NCBI GenBank assembly: GCA_900314645.1
Contig: OMWB01000011.1
Span: 26,944 to 90,943 of the forward strand
From: an uncultured Actinomycetes bacterium
GTDB taxonomy: Bacteria; Actinomycetota; Coriobacteriia; Coriobacteriales; Atopobiaceae
Length of the DNA: 64,000 nt
Direction: 5' to 3'
In this document: piece after piece, positions 54,719-62,769 of the stretch
Numbering within the stretch: the stretch's first letter is position 1
Layout: every line of letters starts with the position of its first letter
The notes under the pieces: model-generated
Seen by the model: only the letters and a program-made list of their open reading frames with translations
Told to the model about the DNA's origin: nothing
Databases searched by the model: none
Made by a program: the position numbers and the translations under genes

Positions 54719-56209
54719 ATGTTTTCTCAGAGACTTAAGGAGGCGATGGGGAAGAAGGGCCTCAAGCAGGTTGATCTTCTGCACATTGCTTCCGATCAAG
54801 GCGTGAAGCTGGGAAAATCGCAGCTCAGCCAGTATCTTTCCGGGAAGACCATGCCGCGCCGCGACATGTTCGCCTTCCTTGCCTCGGCTCTGGGCGTCAC
54901 CGTTGAGTGGCTCTCCGGTGACGCAGAAATTGAACTTGCCCAGCCAGCGCCCATCGCACCAGTATCAAACAACCTTCAGGAGGCCCCCATGGCACTTCGT
55001 AAGTTCAATAAGTCCAGCAAGCTTGACCACGTATCCTACGACGTGCGCGGGCCTGCGCTCGATGAGGCAATGCGTATGGAAGAAGAGGGTATCGACATCC
55101 TCAAACTGAACATCGGCAACCCCGCACCGTTTGGCTTCCGCACACCTGATGAGGTGGTGCAGGACATGGCCTCCCAGCTGCGCGACACTGAGGGATATTC
55201 GGACAGTCGTGGTCTCTTTGCCGCGCGCAAGGCCATCATGCAGTATGACCAGCTCAAGGGCATTCCCAACGTGCAGATGAACGACATCTACACCGGAAAC
55301 GGCGTCTCTGACCTCATCAATCTGGTGATGCAGGCCATGATTGATACCGGCGACGAGGTGCTCGTGCCCAGCCCTGACTACCCGCTGTGGACGGCGTGCG
55401 TCACGCTGGCTGGCGGCAAGGCGGTGCACTACCTCTGCGACGAGCAGGCTGGCTGGCTGCCCGACATTGCTGACATGCGCTCGAAGGTCACGAGCAACAC
55501 CAAGGCCATCGTCATCATCAACCCCAACAATCCTACGGGCGCGCTGTACCCGCGCGAGGTGCTGGAAGAGATTGTCGAGCTTGCACGCGAGCACCAGCTC
55601 ATCCTGCTCTCGGACGAGATCTACGACCGCCTCGTCATGGATGGCGAGGAGCACGTCTCCATCGCGAGTCTCGCGCCGGATCTCTTCTGCATCACGTTCA
55701 ACGGCCTTTCCAAGAGCCACATGATCGCTGGCTGGCGCATCGGCTGGATTAGCATCAGCGGCAATAAGCGCCTGGGCAAGGGCCTTATGGAAGGCATCCA
55801 CATGATGTCCAATATGCGCCTGTGCTCAAACGTGCCGGCGCAGTCCATCGTGCAGACGGCTCTCGGCGGCTATCAGAGCGTGAAGAACTACGTGGTGCCT
55901 ACCGGCCGCGTGTGCAAGCAGCGCGACTTTGTCTACGAGCGCCTGTGCGCGATGGACGGCGTCAGCGTGGTCAAGCCCAAGGCGGCGTTCTACATCTTCC
56001 CCAAGCTCGACCCAAAGAAGTTCAACATCACGGACGACGAGCAGTTCCAGCTTGACCTGTTGCAGGATCAGCACGTGCTCATTGTGCCGGGCAAGGGCTT
56101 CAACTGGGAGACGCCGGGCTACTTCCGCATCGTCTACCTGCCGCGTCGTGCGGTGCTGGGCGAGGCGCTCGACAAGCTCGAGGTCTTCCTCAAGTACTAC
56201 CGGCAGTAA
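54719..56209 (+). CDS. Fusion of XRE-type HTH domain with AlaA-like class I aminotransferase
   Basis: A 496-residue protein. Residues ~1-70 form a Cro/C1-type helix-turn-helix (FSQRLKEAMGKKGLKQVDLL; GKSQLSQYLSGKTMPRRD). After a Pro/Ala-rich linker, residues ~92-496 are a complete fold-type I aminotransferase resembling AlaA. NPNNPTG and the PLP-lysine segment FNGLSKSHMIAGWRIGW are present. It differs from GntR/MocR regulators, which carry a winged helix instead. It may transaminate pyruvate, regulate transcription, or both. ATG at 54719 is preceded by TTGGAG within a repeated operator-like sequence. Confidence 0.9.
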   Translation: MFSQRLKEAMGKKGLKQVDLLHIASDQGVKLGKSQLSQYLSGKTMPRRDMFAFLASALGVTVEWLSGDAEIELAQPAPIAPVSNNLQEAPMALRKFNKSSKLDHVSYDVRGPALDEAMRMEEEGIDILKLNIGNPAPFGFRTPDEVVQDMASQLRDTEGYSDSRGLFAARKAIMQYDQLKGIPNVQMNDIYTGNGVSDLINLVMQAMIDTGDEVLVPSPDYPLWTACVTLAGGKAVHYLCDEQAGWLPDIADMRSKVTSNTKAIVIINPNNPTGALYPREVLEEIVELAREHQLILLSDEIYDRLVMDGEEHVSIASLAPDLFCITFNGLSKSHMIAGWRIGWISISGNKRLGKGLMEGIHMMSNMRLCSNVPAQSIVQTALGGYQSVKNYVVPTGRVCKQRDFVYERLCAMDGVSVVKPKAAFYIFPKLDPKKFNITDDEQFQLDLLQDQHVLIVPGKGFNWETPGYFRIVYLPRRAVLGEALDKLEVFLKYYRQ

Positions 56210-56226
56210 TCGAGCATGAGACGAAG

Positions 56227-56895
56227 ATGTCGTTTCCAGAACAGGTCAAGGCGGTCATCTTTGACGTTGACGGCGTGGTGGTGAACAGCGAGCTCATCTT
56301 CTTGAACAGCGCAACGCGTTACCTTGAGCGGCATGGCGTGCATCCCAAGCTCCCCCAGCTGACGCGCTTCCTTGGCAAGTCGGAGGCCTATGCCGCAATG
56401 ACGGTAGCTAACGAGATGCTTGAGGGACGGGTGACGCCAGAAGAGGCGCGCGAGGGAATCTACGGCGAGGGTTGTGGCTATGAGGAACTGGGGCACCTTG
56501 ACCCCATGCCAGGTCTACCGGAGTTTCTCTCGTGGATGCGCCGAAACGATATGCCCGCTGCGATAGCAACGAGCGGTACGGCAGCGCGGGTCGATCTGGT
56601 GGTTGGTGGGGCAGGTTGCTTAGATGCCTTTGATGTCATCGCCACGGTTGACGACACGGGTGTCTGTAAGCCTGACCCAGCCATCTTCAATGTGGCTGCC
56701 GAGCGGCTTGAGCAGCAAGGCATTGCGCGAAGCCACATGATTGCCGTCGAAGACTCTGCCAATGGAATCGCCTCTGCGAAAGGCGCCGGTCTGTATACCG
56801 TGGGGTTTACGGGCTCGGGTATCCCGCAGGATGTTTCGCAAGCTGATGTGGTAGTTGCCAGCTTCGCCGAGCTCCAGGCCTTAATCGAACGATAG
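56227..56895 (+). CDS. HAD-superfamily hydrolase (beta-phosphoglucomutase/phosphatase-like)
   Basis: A 222-residue cytoplasmic phosphohydrolase. Nucleophile motif I is FDVDGVVVNSE, motif II is IATSGTA, motif III/IV is KPDPAIF and VEDSANGIASAKGAG. A helical cap between motifs I and II suggests a sugar-phosphate substrate. It starts 17 bp after the aminotransferase stop and is probably cotranscribed. The interrupted hairpin begins 5 bp after its stop. Confidence 0.9.
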   Translation: MSFPEQVKAVIFDVDGVVVNSELIFLNSATRYLERHGVHPKLPQLTRFLGKSEAYAAMTVANEMLEGRVTPEEAREGIYGEGCGYEELGHLDPMPGLPEFLSWMRRNDMPAAIATSGTAARVDLVVGGAGCLDAFDVIATVDDTGVCKPDPAIFNVAAERLEQQGIARSHMIAVEDSANGIASAKGAGLYTVGFTGSGIPQDVSQADVVVASFAELQALIER

Positions 56896-56900
56896 CCCCG

Positions 56901-56944
56901 AACGCGGCGCCCGGCCCGGGACACCCAGCCCGGAGGTTTCTGTC
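56901..56944. repeat. Left arm of a 44-bp perfect inverted repeat interrupted by the IS110 element
   Basis: This 44-bp sequence is the exact reverse complement of 58539-58582. It begins 5 bp after the HAD stop, the position at which intact hairpins lie elsewhere in the window. Confidence 0.95.
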
Positions 56945-56959
56945 CCACAAAGTGGGACT

Positions 56960-57213
56960 TTATTTGTCGCGGCTGCGTATGATGGACGCACCACGGCGTC
57001 GGTGATCGGGAGCTGCCGTGGAGCCGGCCGTCGGCGGGCCCGGTATGGCCGTGTGGGACTACCCCGTATGGTTCGTTTCTGTCATGCCGCCGGGCCCGCT
57101 GGCGCCCCAGATGGCCGATAGGTTGCTGACCTGGGCCCTGAGCCCGTCCCATAAAGTCCTGCCGCGCGGGCGCCTGCGACGCCCCGGCCTCCCAGGAGAG
57201 GAAGGGGGCAGCG
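56960..57213 (+). ncRNA. Candidate bridge-RNA region in the IS110 left end
   Basis: The ~255-bp GC-rich stretch before the transposase has no conserved protein and many potential stems. IS110-group elements encode their target-choosing bridge RNA in this position. A TATGAT hexamer lies at 56978-56983, and TTGACA lies at the opposite end of the element (58537-58542). The precise RNA limits and loops were not determined. Confidence 0.4.
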
Positions 57214-58410
57214 ATGGAGGCTGCTCGCGACGTCGTGCTCGGGTTCGACGTCGGAAGGTACTCCCACCACATGACGGCCATCGACGCCGAGACCGGGGAG
57301 GTGGTCGCCAGCAGGGGCGTCGAGCAGGGCGAGCGCGACATCCGGGACGCGATCGGGCCGTACGCGGGCCGCCGCGCCGCCGTGGTCGTCGACCAGCCCG
57401 GGGACCTGTCGTCGCTGCTCTTCGCGGTCGCGCGCGACATGGGCTGCGAGGTGGGATTCATCACGCCCAGGGCGATGGCCGGGGGCATCGACCTCTACGG
57501 CGGCGAGCTGAAGAGCGACGCCCACGACTCGTTCGTGATAGCCGACCTCGCGGCGCGCATACCGTCGCTGGTGAGGGCCGTCCCCGAGAGGCGCGCGGAC
57601 ACCGAGGAGCTCGCCTCGCTCATGTCGTACGACCGCGAGCTCACCGACGACGCGCGCAGGGCCGCCTCGAGGATCCACGGGCTGCTGCTCGCCACCTGCC
57701 CGGCGCTCGGGGCCGTCTACGCCGGCCAGCGCGTCAGGCAGGCGCTCCCGCTGGCCATGCTCGCGCGGTTCGGCGGGGCGAGGGGGCTCCTCGCCGCCGG
57801 CGGGGACGGGGTCGAGGAGTGGGCGCGCGGGCAGCCGAGGTGCGGCGCCAGGGGGCTCGCCTTCGCCCGCGCCGCGCTCGAGGCGGCCCGCTCGCAGGGC
57901 GTCGTGGCCGGCCCGTCGCCCTTCTACGACGAGCTGCTGAGGATCGAGGCGGCCTCGCTGAGGTCCGCCCTCGACGCCAGGGAGGCGGTCGGGGCCCGCG
58001 TGGACGAGCTGCTCGGGAGGATCCCCGACGCGCAGGTGCTGCTCTCGATGCCCGGCGTGGGCAGGGTCACCGCCGCCACCTTCGTGTCCGAGGTGCCGGA
58101 CGTCTCGCTCTTCGCGAGCGCGGCCAAGCTCGCCGCCTACGCCGGCCTCGCGCCGCGCGTGAGGCGGTCCGGGCGCTCGCTCAACTCCGTGACCAGGCCG
58201 CGGGCCGGGAACAGGAGGCTCAAGAGGGTCCTCGTCCTCTCCGCCGCGCGCTCCGTCGACCTCTGCGAGGAGTCGAGGGCGTACTACGACCGGAAGCGGT
58301 CCGAGGGGAGGTGCCACTACTCCGCCGCCGTCGCGCTTGCCCGCCGCCGCATCAACGTGATGTACGCGATGCTGCGCGACGGGAAGCGCTACGAGAGCAG
58401 GCTCGGCTAG
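57214..58410 (+). CDS. IS110-family transposase (DEDD recombinase)
   Basis: A 398-residue transposase. The N-terminal RuvC-like domain opens with VLGFDVGRYSHHMTAID, continues with VVVDQPGDLSS and has acidic residues in LKSDAHDSFVIADLA. The C-terminal Transposase_20 region has LLSMPGVGRVTAATFVSE and the catalytic-serine region SGRSLNSV. This architecture identifies IS110 with bridge-RNA-guided recombination. The frame is intact and the key residues appear present, so the element may be active. The start is ATG after GGAAGGGGG. Confidence 0.94.
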   Translation: MEAARDVVLGFDVGRYSHHMTAIDAETGEVVASRGVEQGERDIRDAIGPYAGRRAAVVVDQPGDLSSLLFAVARDMGCEVGFITPRAMAGGIDLYGGELKSDAHDSFVIADLAARIPSLVRAVPERRADTEELASLMSYDRELTDDARRAASRIHGLLLATCPALGAVYAGQRVRQALPLAMLARFGGARGLLAAGGDGVEEWARGQPRCGARGLAFARAALEAARSQGVVAGPSPFYDELLRIEAASLRSALDAREAVGARVDELLGRIPDAQVLLSMPGVGRVTAATFVSEVPDVSLFASAAKLAAYAGLAPRVRRSGRSLNSVTRPRAGNRRLKRVLVLSAARSVDLCEESRAYYDRKRSEGRCHYSAAVALARRRINVMYAMLRDGKRYESRLG

Positions 58411-58441
58411 CCCGATTCCACCCGACGCTCGCCGGCCGTCA

Positions 58442-58463
58442 CGGCCCCATTGTACAGGGGCCG
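58442..58463. terminator. Small hairpin in the right end of the IS110 element
   Basis: CGGCCCC and GGGGCCG form a 7-bp stem with an 8-nt loop, 31 bp after the transposase stop. Confidence 0.5.
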
Positions 58464-58538
58464 CGCGTCAGCATGCCAAGTCCTCGACGTTGCGGGCCTC
58501 ACTGCCACCGCCAGGTGAGCACGGCGAAGAAATAGGTT

Positions 58539-58582
58539 GACAGAAACCTCCGGGCTGGGTGTCCCGGGCCGGGCGCCGCGTT
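58539..58582. repeat. Right arm of the interrupted 44-bp inverted repeat
   Basis: Exact reverse complement of 56901-56944 and 36 bp from the stop of the convergent aldo-keto reductase gene. Together the arms would form a normal intergenic hairpin between two convergent genes if the IS were removed. Confidence 0.95.
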
Positions 58583-58618
58583 GCTTCGAGTTGGCTAATT
58601 GCTTCCTACGCCAGCTTC

Positions 58619-59746
58619 CTACGCCATCATCTCGGCGAAATCAGCAAGCACACCCGGGATGTCAATCTGCTGCGGGCACACCGCGGCGCAGCTTCCACAA
58701 CCAAGGCAGGCGCTCGGCTGCTTGTCGGCCGGAAGCGCGCCCAAGGCCATCGGCGCGATGAAGCCACCGCCCGTGAACTTGTGCTCGTTGTAAAGTGCAA
58801 TGAGGTGCGGGATGTCCAGCTCCATCGGGCAGTGATTGGTGCAGTAGTGGCAGGCGGTGCAGGGTACGCCCGTGGCCATGGTGTCGCCGATAGAGAGGAT
58901 GGCGTTCCACTCCTCGTCGGAGAGCGGCTTATCCTCGTCCCATGTGGCGATGTTGGCCTTAAGCTGCTTCATGTTGGACATGCCCGAGAGCACCATCGTG
59001 ATCTCCGGCACGGTCTGCAAGAAACGGAAGGCCCATGCGGGAATGGTTTCGTCCGGACGCAGGGCCCTGAGCTGGGCTTCATACTGCTCGGGCAGCGAGG
59101 CCAGCTTGCCGCCACGCAGCGGCTCCATGACCCACACGGGGATGCCGTACTCGGAAAGCAGCGCGACCTTCTCGGAGTCTTTCTGGAAATGCCAGTCGAT
59201 GTAGTTCAGCTGCAGCTGGCAGAACTCCATGTCCTTGCCGTACTTCTCGAGGAACGCGCGCAGCACCGGTAGGGCGCCGTGGCACGAGAAGCCCAGGTGA
59301 CGGATGCGGCCGGCCTTCTTCTGCTCAAGCAGGTAGCTCACGGTGCCAAAGCGGTCGTCAGCCAGGTAATCGTCGATGTTGGACTCGGTCACGTTGTGGC
59401 AGAGGTAGAAGTCAAAGTACTCGACGCCGCACTTCTCAAGCTGCTTCTCAAAGATCTCTTCCGCCTTGCCAAAGTTGCTGTTGGCATAGCCCGGGAACTT
59501 GGTGGCAAGGTAGAAGCTGTCGCGCGGGTACTTGGCAAGCGCGCGGCCAAGCACTTCCTCGGAGTGGCCACCGTGATAGCCCCATGCGGTGTCGTAGTAG
59601 TTGATGCCGTGCTCCATGGCGTAGTCAATCATGGCTGCGGCGGCTGGCTCGTCGATGGTGTGGTCGTCGCCGTCAACGACAGGCAGGCGCATGGCACCAA
59701 GGCCAAGGCCCGAAAGCTTGAGGTCCTGGAAGTCGCGGTAAATCAT
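58619..59746 (-). CDS. Aldo-keto reductase with C-terminal 4Fe-4S domain
   Basis: A 375-residue oxidoreductase. The TIM-barrel part has the catalytic Asp/Tyr region INYYDTAWGYHGGHSEEVLG and the lysine in FYLATKFPG. The last ~90 residues bind iron-sulphur clusters: CTACHYCTNHCP and CLGCGSCAAVCP. This ferredoxin-fused branch is common in anaerobes. The substrate is unknown. The ATG at 59746 follows GGAGAGGAG. Confidence 0.92.
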   Translation of the reverse strand: MIYRDFQDLKLSGLGLGAMRLPVVDGDDHTIDEPAAAAMIDYAMEHGINYYDTAWGYHGGHSEEVLGRALAKYPRDSFYLATKFPGYANSNFGKAEEIFEKQLEKCGVEYFDFYLCHNVTESNIDDYLADDRFGTVSYLLEQKKAGRIRHLGFSCHGALPVLRAFLEKYGKDMEFCQLQLNYIDWHFQKDSEKVALLSEYGIPVWVMEPLRGGKLASLPEQYEAQLRALRPDETIPAWAFRFLQTVPEITMVLSGMSNMKQLKANIATWDEDKPLSDEEWNAILSIGDTMATGVPCTACHYCTNHCPMELDIPHLIALYNEHKFTGGGFIAPMALGALPADKQPSACLGCGSCAAVCPQQIDIPGVLADFAEMMA

Positions 59747-59883
59747 GGATGGGCTCCTCTCCAACGGTAGCGTCCCCACGCCACAGTACGTCGTATGACC
59801 TCTATTATGTCTGCTAAAGACTGTCATTACCAATGCCTAAACGACAGTCCATGCCATACGTTCTACGCATGACAGTGCTGACA

Positions 59884-60765
59884 TCACTCGCACAGAAGCG
59901 TGAGCTCGTCAATGAATGCCTGCATAGGCTTGGTGGGCATGACCTTGCGCCAGAGAACCTTGTGCGTAGCCTCGACGCGCGGAGATAGGGGACGGAAGCA
60001 CAATCCGTCGGAGCTACCTTCCTCGCCGATGAGCCCGCCGTAGGTGAGCATGACACCAATGCCCGCGCTGACGAGGTGCTTTGCGTTGAGGGGCAACCAA
60101 TGGTTACAGACGATTTGGCGCTCCAGATGCGCCCGCTCGCTTCCGGCCCAATGTCGCAGCGCGCGGCTAAAGCCCTGCGGAGGGGTAATAAGCGAGTGGT
60201 CGAGCAGGTCACCTGCGTGTACCTTGTCGAGCATGACGAGCGGATCATCCTGCCGCATGACAACGCCCCAGACATCACGTACGGGCAGCACCAGCTGGTT
60301 GAACTCCGCATTCTCACCGGAGTCGCAGTCAAGCAGAAAGTCGTAGAACCCGCGTGCGAAGTGCTCTTTGAGGTCCGCAGACGTGCCGTCGTGTACGTCG
60401 AAGGTGATGCTGGGGTAGCGCTTACGCACGCGAGCACAGGCGGTTGCCAAGATAGAGAACGCTCGCGTTTCGCCCGCGCCGATGTGTACCGTTCCGGTCA
60501 CGCTGCTCACGGGCATGGCCACCTCTTCCTCGGCCTTGTCGGCGAGTTCGAGGATGTCTCGGGCGTAGCGGTTGAGCACTGCACCACGGTCGGTGAGCTC
60601 GATACCAGTGCGACCGCGCGTGAAGAGCGGTGCACCCATCTCCTGCTCCAGCTGTGCCAACTGACGGGAGAGTGTGGGCTGCGTGACGTGCAGCACCTTA
60701 GCGGCATCCGTGATCGAACCCTCGTCCACAACAGCCGTGAAGTACCTGAGAACCCTGAGCTCCAT
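59884..60765 (-). CDS. LysR family transcriptional regulator
   Basis: A 293-residue regulator. The winged helix at residues ~1-65 includes LRYFTAVVDEGSI, AAKVLHVTQPTLSRQLAQLE and LFTRGRTGIELTD. The effector-binding domain follows. AAAGGAGG precedes the ATG at 60765. It is divergent from the MFS gene across 123 bp holding a LysR-type dyad, so it probably controls that transporter and perhaps the flavin reductase after it. Confidence 0.93.
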   Translation of the reverse strand: MELRVLRYFTAVVDEGSITDAAKVLHVTQPTLSRQLAQLEQEMGAPLFTRGRTGIELTDRGAVLNRYARDILELADKAEEEVAMPVSSVTGTVHIGAGETRAFSILATACARVRKRYPSITFDVHDGTSADLKEHFARGFYDFLLDCDSGENAEFNQLVLPVRDVWGVVMRQDDPLVMLDKVHAGDLLDHSLITPPQGFSRALRHWAGSERAHLERQIVCNHWLPLNAKHLVSAGIGVMLTYGGLIGEEGSSDGLCFRPLSPRVEATHKVLWRKVMPTKPMQAFIDELTLLCE

Positions 60766-60791
60766 ACTGTCCTCCTTTACATGCCTAAAAA

Positions 60792-60827
60792 GCATATAAA
60801 GATACTCGCTATAGGTATTGGATATGC
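60792..60827. promoter_or_regulatory. LysR-type operator candidate between LysR and MFS genes
   Basis: ATAC-N9-GTAT at 60802-60818 matches the LysR-type dyad spacing. It is flanked symmetrically by GCATAT (60792-60797) and ATATGC (60822-60827). The location in the divergent intergenic region fits autoregulation and control of the transporter. Confidence 0.55.
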
Positions 60828-60888
60828 AAAGGACATCATACCAAAATGGAAGCAGCAACAAAGCGCTTCAGCGAGAGAGGCAACGTAC

Positions 60889-62151
60889 ATGGAAAAGCAG
60901 CGTTTTGACATTCGTTACGCGATAGTGGCGGTGGCCATCTGCCTGTTGGCCTGTGGCACCATGGGACTTCCCAACGCATACGGAGTCTTCTACACCCCGA
61001 TGTCAGAAGCCCTGGGTGCTGGTCGTGGTGCCGTTACGATGCACATGTCCATATCCAACCTGTGCATCGGGCTTTTCACGCCCATCGTGGCGCGTTCTTT
61101 GGCGCACGGCCACAAGATGCGTAACGTGCTGCTGGTCGCGACCGCGCTGGTCCTTGGCTCGGGCGTGGTCATTGCGCTTGCTCCCAACACGCTGATCATG
61201 GATGTCGCAGCCGTCGTCCGCGGCATCGGCTTTGCGGCGGTCGCGATGTTCGTCATTACGCTCTATATCGGCAACTGGTTCCAGAAGGGGCGCGGCACCA
61301 TCACGGGCATCGCGCTCTCTGGGTCGGGCATCGGCTCTGCCATCGCGAGCCCCATCGTGACTGCCTGCATCGAGCGCTTCGGCTACCAGATGGCCTACCT
61401 GGGGTTTGTTGGCTTCACGGTGCTCACCATTCTGCCTGTCATCTTCTTCTGCCCGCTTACGCCCGAAGAGGTTGGTCTCAAGCCGTTCGGTGCGGATGAA
61501 GCCGACACGACCGAGGCCGATGCAAAGACGTCTGCCCCTACCGAGGACCTTGGCCTCAAGCTCGTGTACCTTTCGCCCACCTTCATCGTCCTCGTGATCT
61601 TCGTTCTCGCCATCGTGCTCATCACGACGCTCTCCGGCCACATGGCCTCGCTGGCGCAGGACTATGGCTACAGTGCGCAGGTTGGAGCGCTGCTGCTCTC
61701 TGCAAGCATGATTGGTAACGTCGTGAGCAAGTTTGTGCTCGGAGCCCTCGCGGACCGCATTGGGGCATTCAATGCCTGCGTGTGCTCGCTCACTACGACA
61801 CTTGCTGGTCTTGTGCTCATCCTTCTGAACCTCGGTGGTCAGAACGCGCTGCTGGCATCTGGCTTCCTCTACGGCACGAGCTTCTCCATTGGCTCGCTGG
61901 GCATCTCGCTGCTCACGCGCCACATCTTCGGAGATGCGCAGTATGCCGATGCATACTCCACGATCTCCCTCGTGACCAGCGTGGCCTCTGCCTTGGGTGT
62001 TACGGCCGCTGGCCTTGCCTACGATGTGACCGGTTCGTACGCGGCGCCTATCATTGCGGGTATTGCGCTGGTGGGCATCGCGGGAGGCTGCCTGGCATAT
62101 CTGCGCTGGCGTGTTACGACGCGCCCCTGGGAGAAGCGCGCTCAGGCATAG
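60889..62151 (+). CDS. MFS transporter (oxalate/formate antiporter-like), LysR-linked
   Basis: A 420-residue transporter of about 12 helices that is clearly related to the one at 31759. It has WFQKGRGTITGIALSGSGIGSA and LTPEEVGLKPFGADE in comparable positions. ATG at 60889 lies after a weak AGAGAGGC. The substrate is probably a small organic acid or related molecule; that is a family-level guess. It is followed 61 bp later by a flavin reductase gene. Confidence 0.87.
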   Translation: MEKQRFDIRYAIVAVAICLLACGTMGLPNAYGVFYTPMSEALGAGRGAVTMHMSISNLCIGLFTPIVARSLAHGHKMRNVLLVATALVLGSGVVIALAPNTLIMDVAAVVRGIGFAAVAMFVITLYIGNWFQKGRGTITGIALSGSGIGSAIASPIVTACIERFGYQMAYLGFVGFTVLTILPVIFFCPLTPEEVGLKPFGADEADTTEADAKTSAPTEDLGLKLVYLSPTFIVLVIFVLAIVLITTLSGHMASLAQDYGYSAQVGALLLSASMIGNVVSKFVLGALADRIGAFNACVCSLTTTLAGLVLILLNLGGQNALLASGFLYGTSFSIGSLGISLLTRHIFGDAQYADAYSTISLVTSVASALGVTAAGLAYDVTGSYAAPIIAGIALVGIAGGCLAYLRWRVTTRPWEKRAQA

Positions 62152-62212
62152 CTCGCCGTGCAATGCAAGACGGTTAGACGGCCAAGAAACACGGAACGCT
62201 AGGAGACAGCTG

Positions 62213-62749
62213 ATGAAGATTCTGGTTCTGCAGGGAAGCCCGAACACCAAGGGGTCGACCGCTCTGCTCGTGAGCGAGTTTGCACGCGGCGCAAAAGAGG
62301 TGGGTCACAACGTGGAGGTTGTGGATGTCGCAAATCTCGACATCGCCCCCTGCACCGGTTGTGTTGCCTGTGGCTACGAGGGTCCGTGCGCTCAGTCGGA
62401 TGATATGGACACGCTGCGGGCGAAGATCCTCGCCTCCGACATGCTCGTCTTCGCCACTCCGCTGTACTACTACGGCATGACTGCGCAGCTCAAGGCTGTC
62501 ATTGACCGCTTCTGCTCCGCAAACTCGCGCATCACCGGTAAGCAGCTGAAGTCCGCGCTTCTCACGGTTGCCTGGAATGCAAATGACTGGACCTTCGACG
62601 CGCTGGAAGCCCACTACAACACGCTAGTGCGCTACCTCAGCCTTAGGGATTGCGGCCGCGTGCTCGGCTACGGCTGCGGTACGACGAGCATGACCAAGCG
62701 CTCGCAGTTCCCCGGAGAGGCGTACCGCCTGGGCAAATCCCTCTCGTAA
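62213..62749 (+). CDS. NADPH-dependent FMN reductase / flavodoxin-like protein
   Basis: A 178-residue flavoprotein of the iron-sulphur-flavoprotein-like branch. LQGSPNTKGSTALLV is the FMN phosphate loop, and TPLYYYGMTAQLKAVIDRF binds the flavin ring. CTGCVACGYEGPC (residues ~47-59) resembles the compact cysteine motif that binds a cluster in some relatives. ATG follows TAGGAGAC. It appears complete; the IS3 element begins about 20 bp after its stop and has not truncated it. Confidence 0.9.
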   Translation: MKILVLQGSPNTKGSTALLVSEFARGAKEVGHNVEVVDVANLDIAPCTGCVACGYEGPCAQSDDMDTLRAKILASDMLVFATPLYYYGMTAQLKAVIDRFCSANSRITGKQLKSALLTVAWNANDWTFDALEAHYNTLVRYLSLRDCGRVLGYGCGTTSMTKRSQFPGEAYRLGKSLS

Positions 62750-62769
62750 CACCCCCGGACAATCAAGAC

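Larger units (their letters stand above)
56945..58538 (+). mobile_element. IS110-family insertion sequence in the loop of a long hairpin
   Basis: About 1.59 kb, visibly more GC-rich than its neighbours, holding one DEDD transposase gene with about 270 bp of non-coding left end and about 130 bp of right end. The exact ends are uncertain by a few bases because the flanks are the two arms of a perfect inverted repeat. No target-site duplication is seen, as expected for IS110. A small hairpin GTCCCAC-AAA-GTGGGAC straddles the left boundary. Confidence 0.88.

Noticed and set aside
57018..58535. A 505-codon arginine-rich frame overlapping the IS110 transposase
   Set aside because: It is another frame of the GC-rich transposase gene, with no recognisable domain.
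56901..58582. Treating the 44-bp inverted repeat as true terminal repeats of the IS
   Set aside because: IS110 elements lack long terminal repeats, and the arms lie where intact hairpins lie beside other stop codons, so a split host hairpin is more likely. It stays open until other copies are seen.
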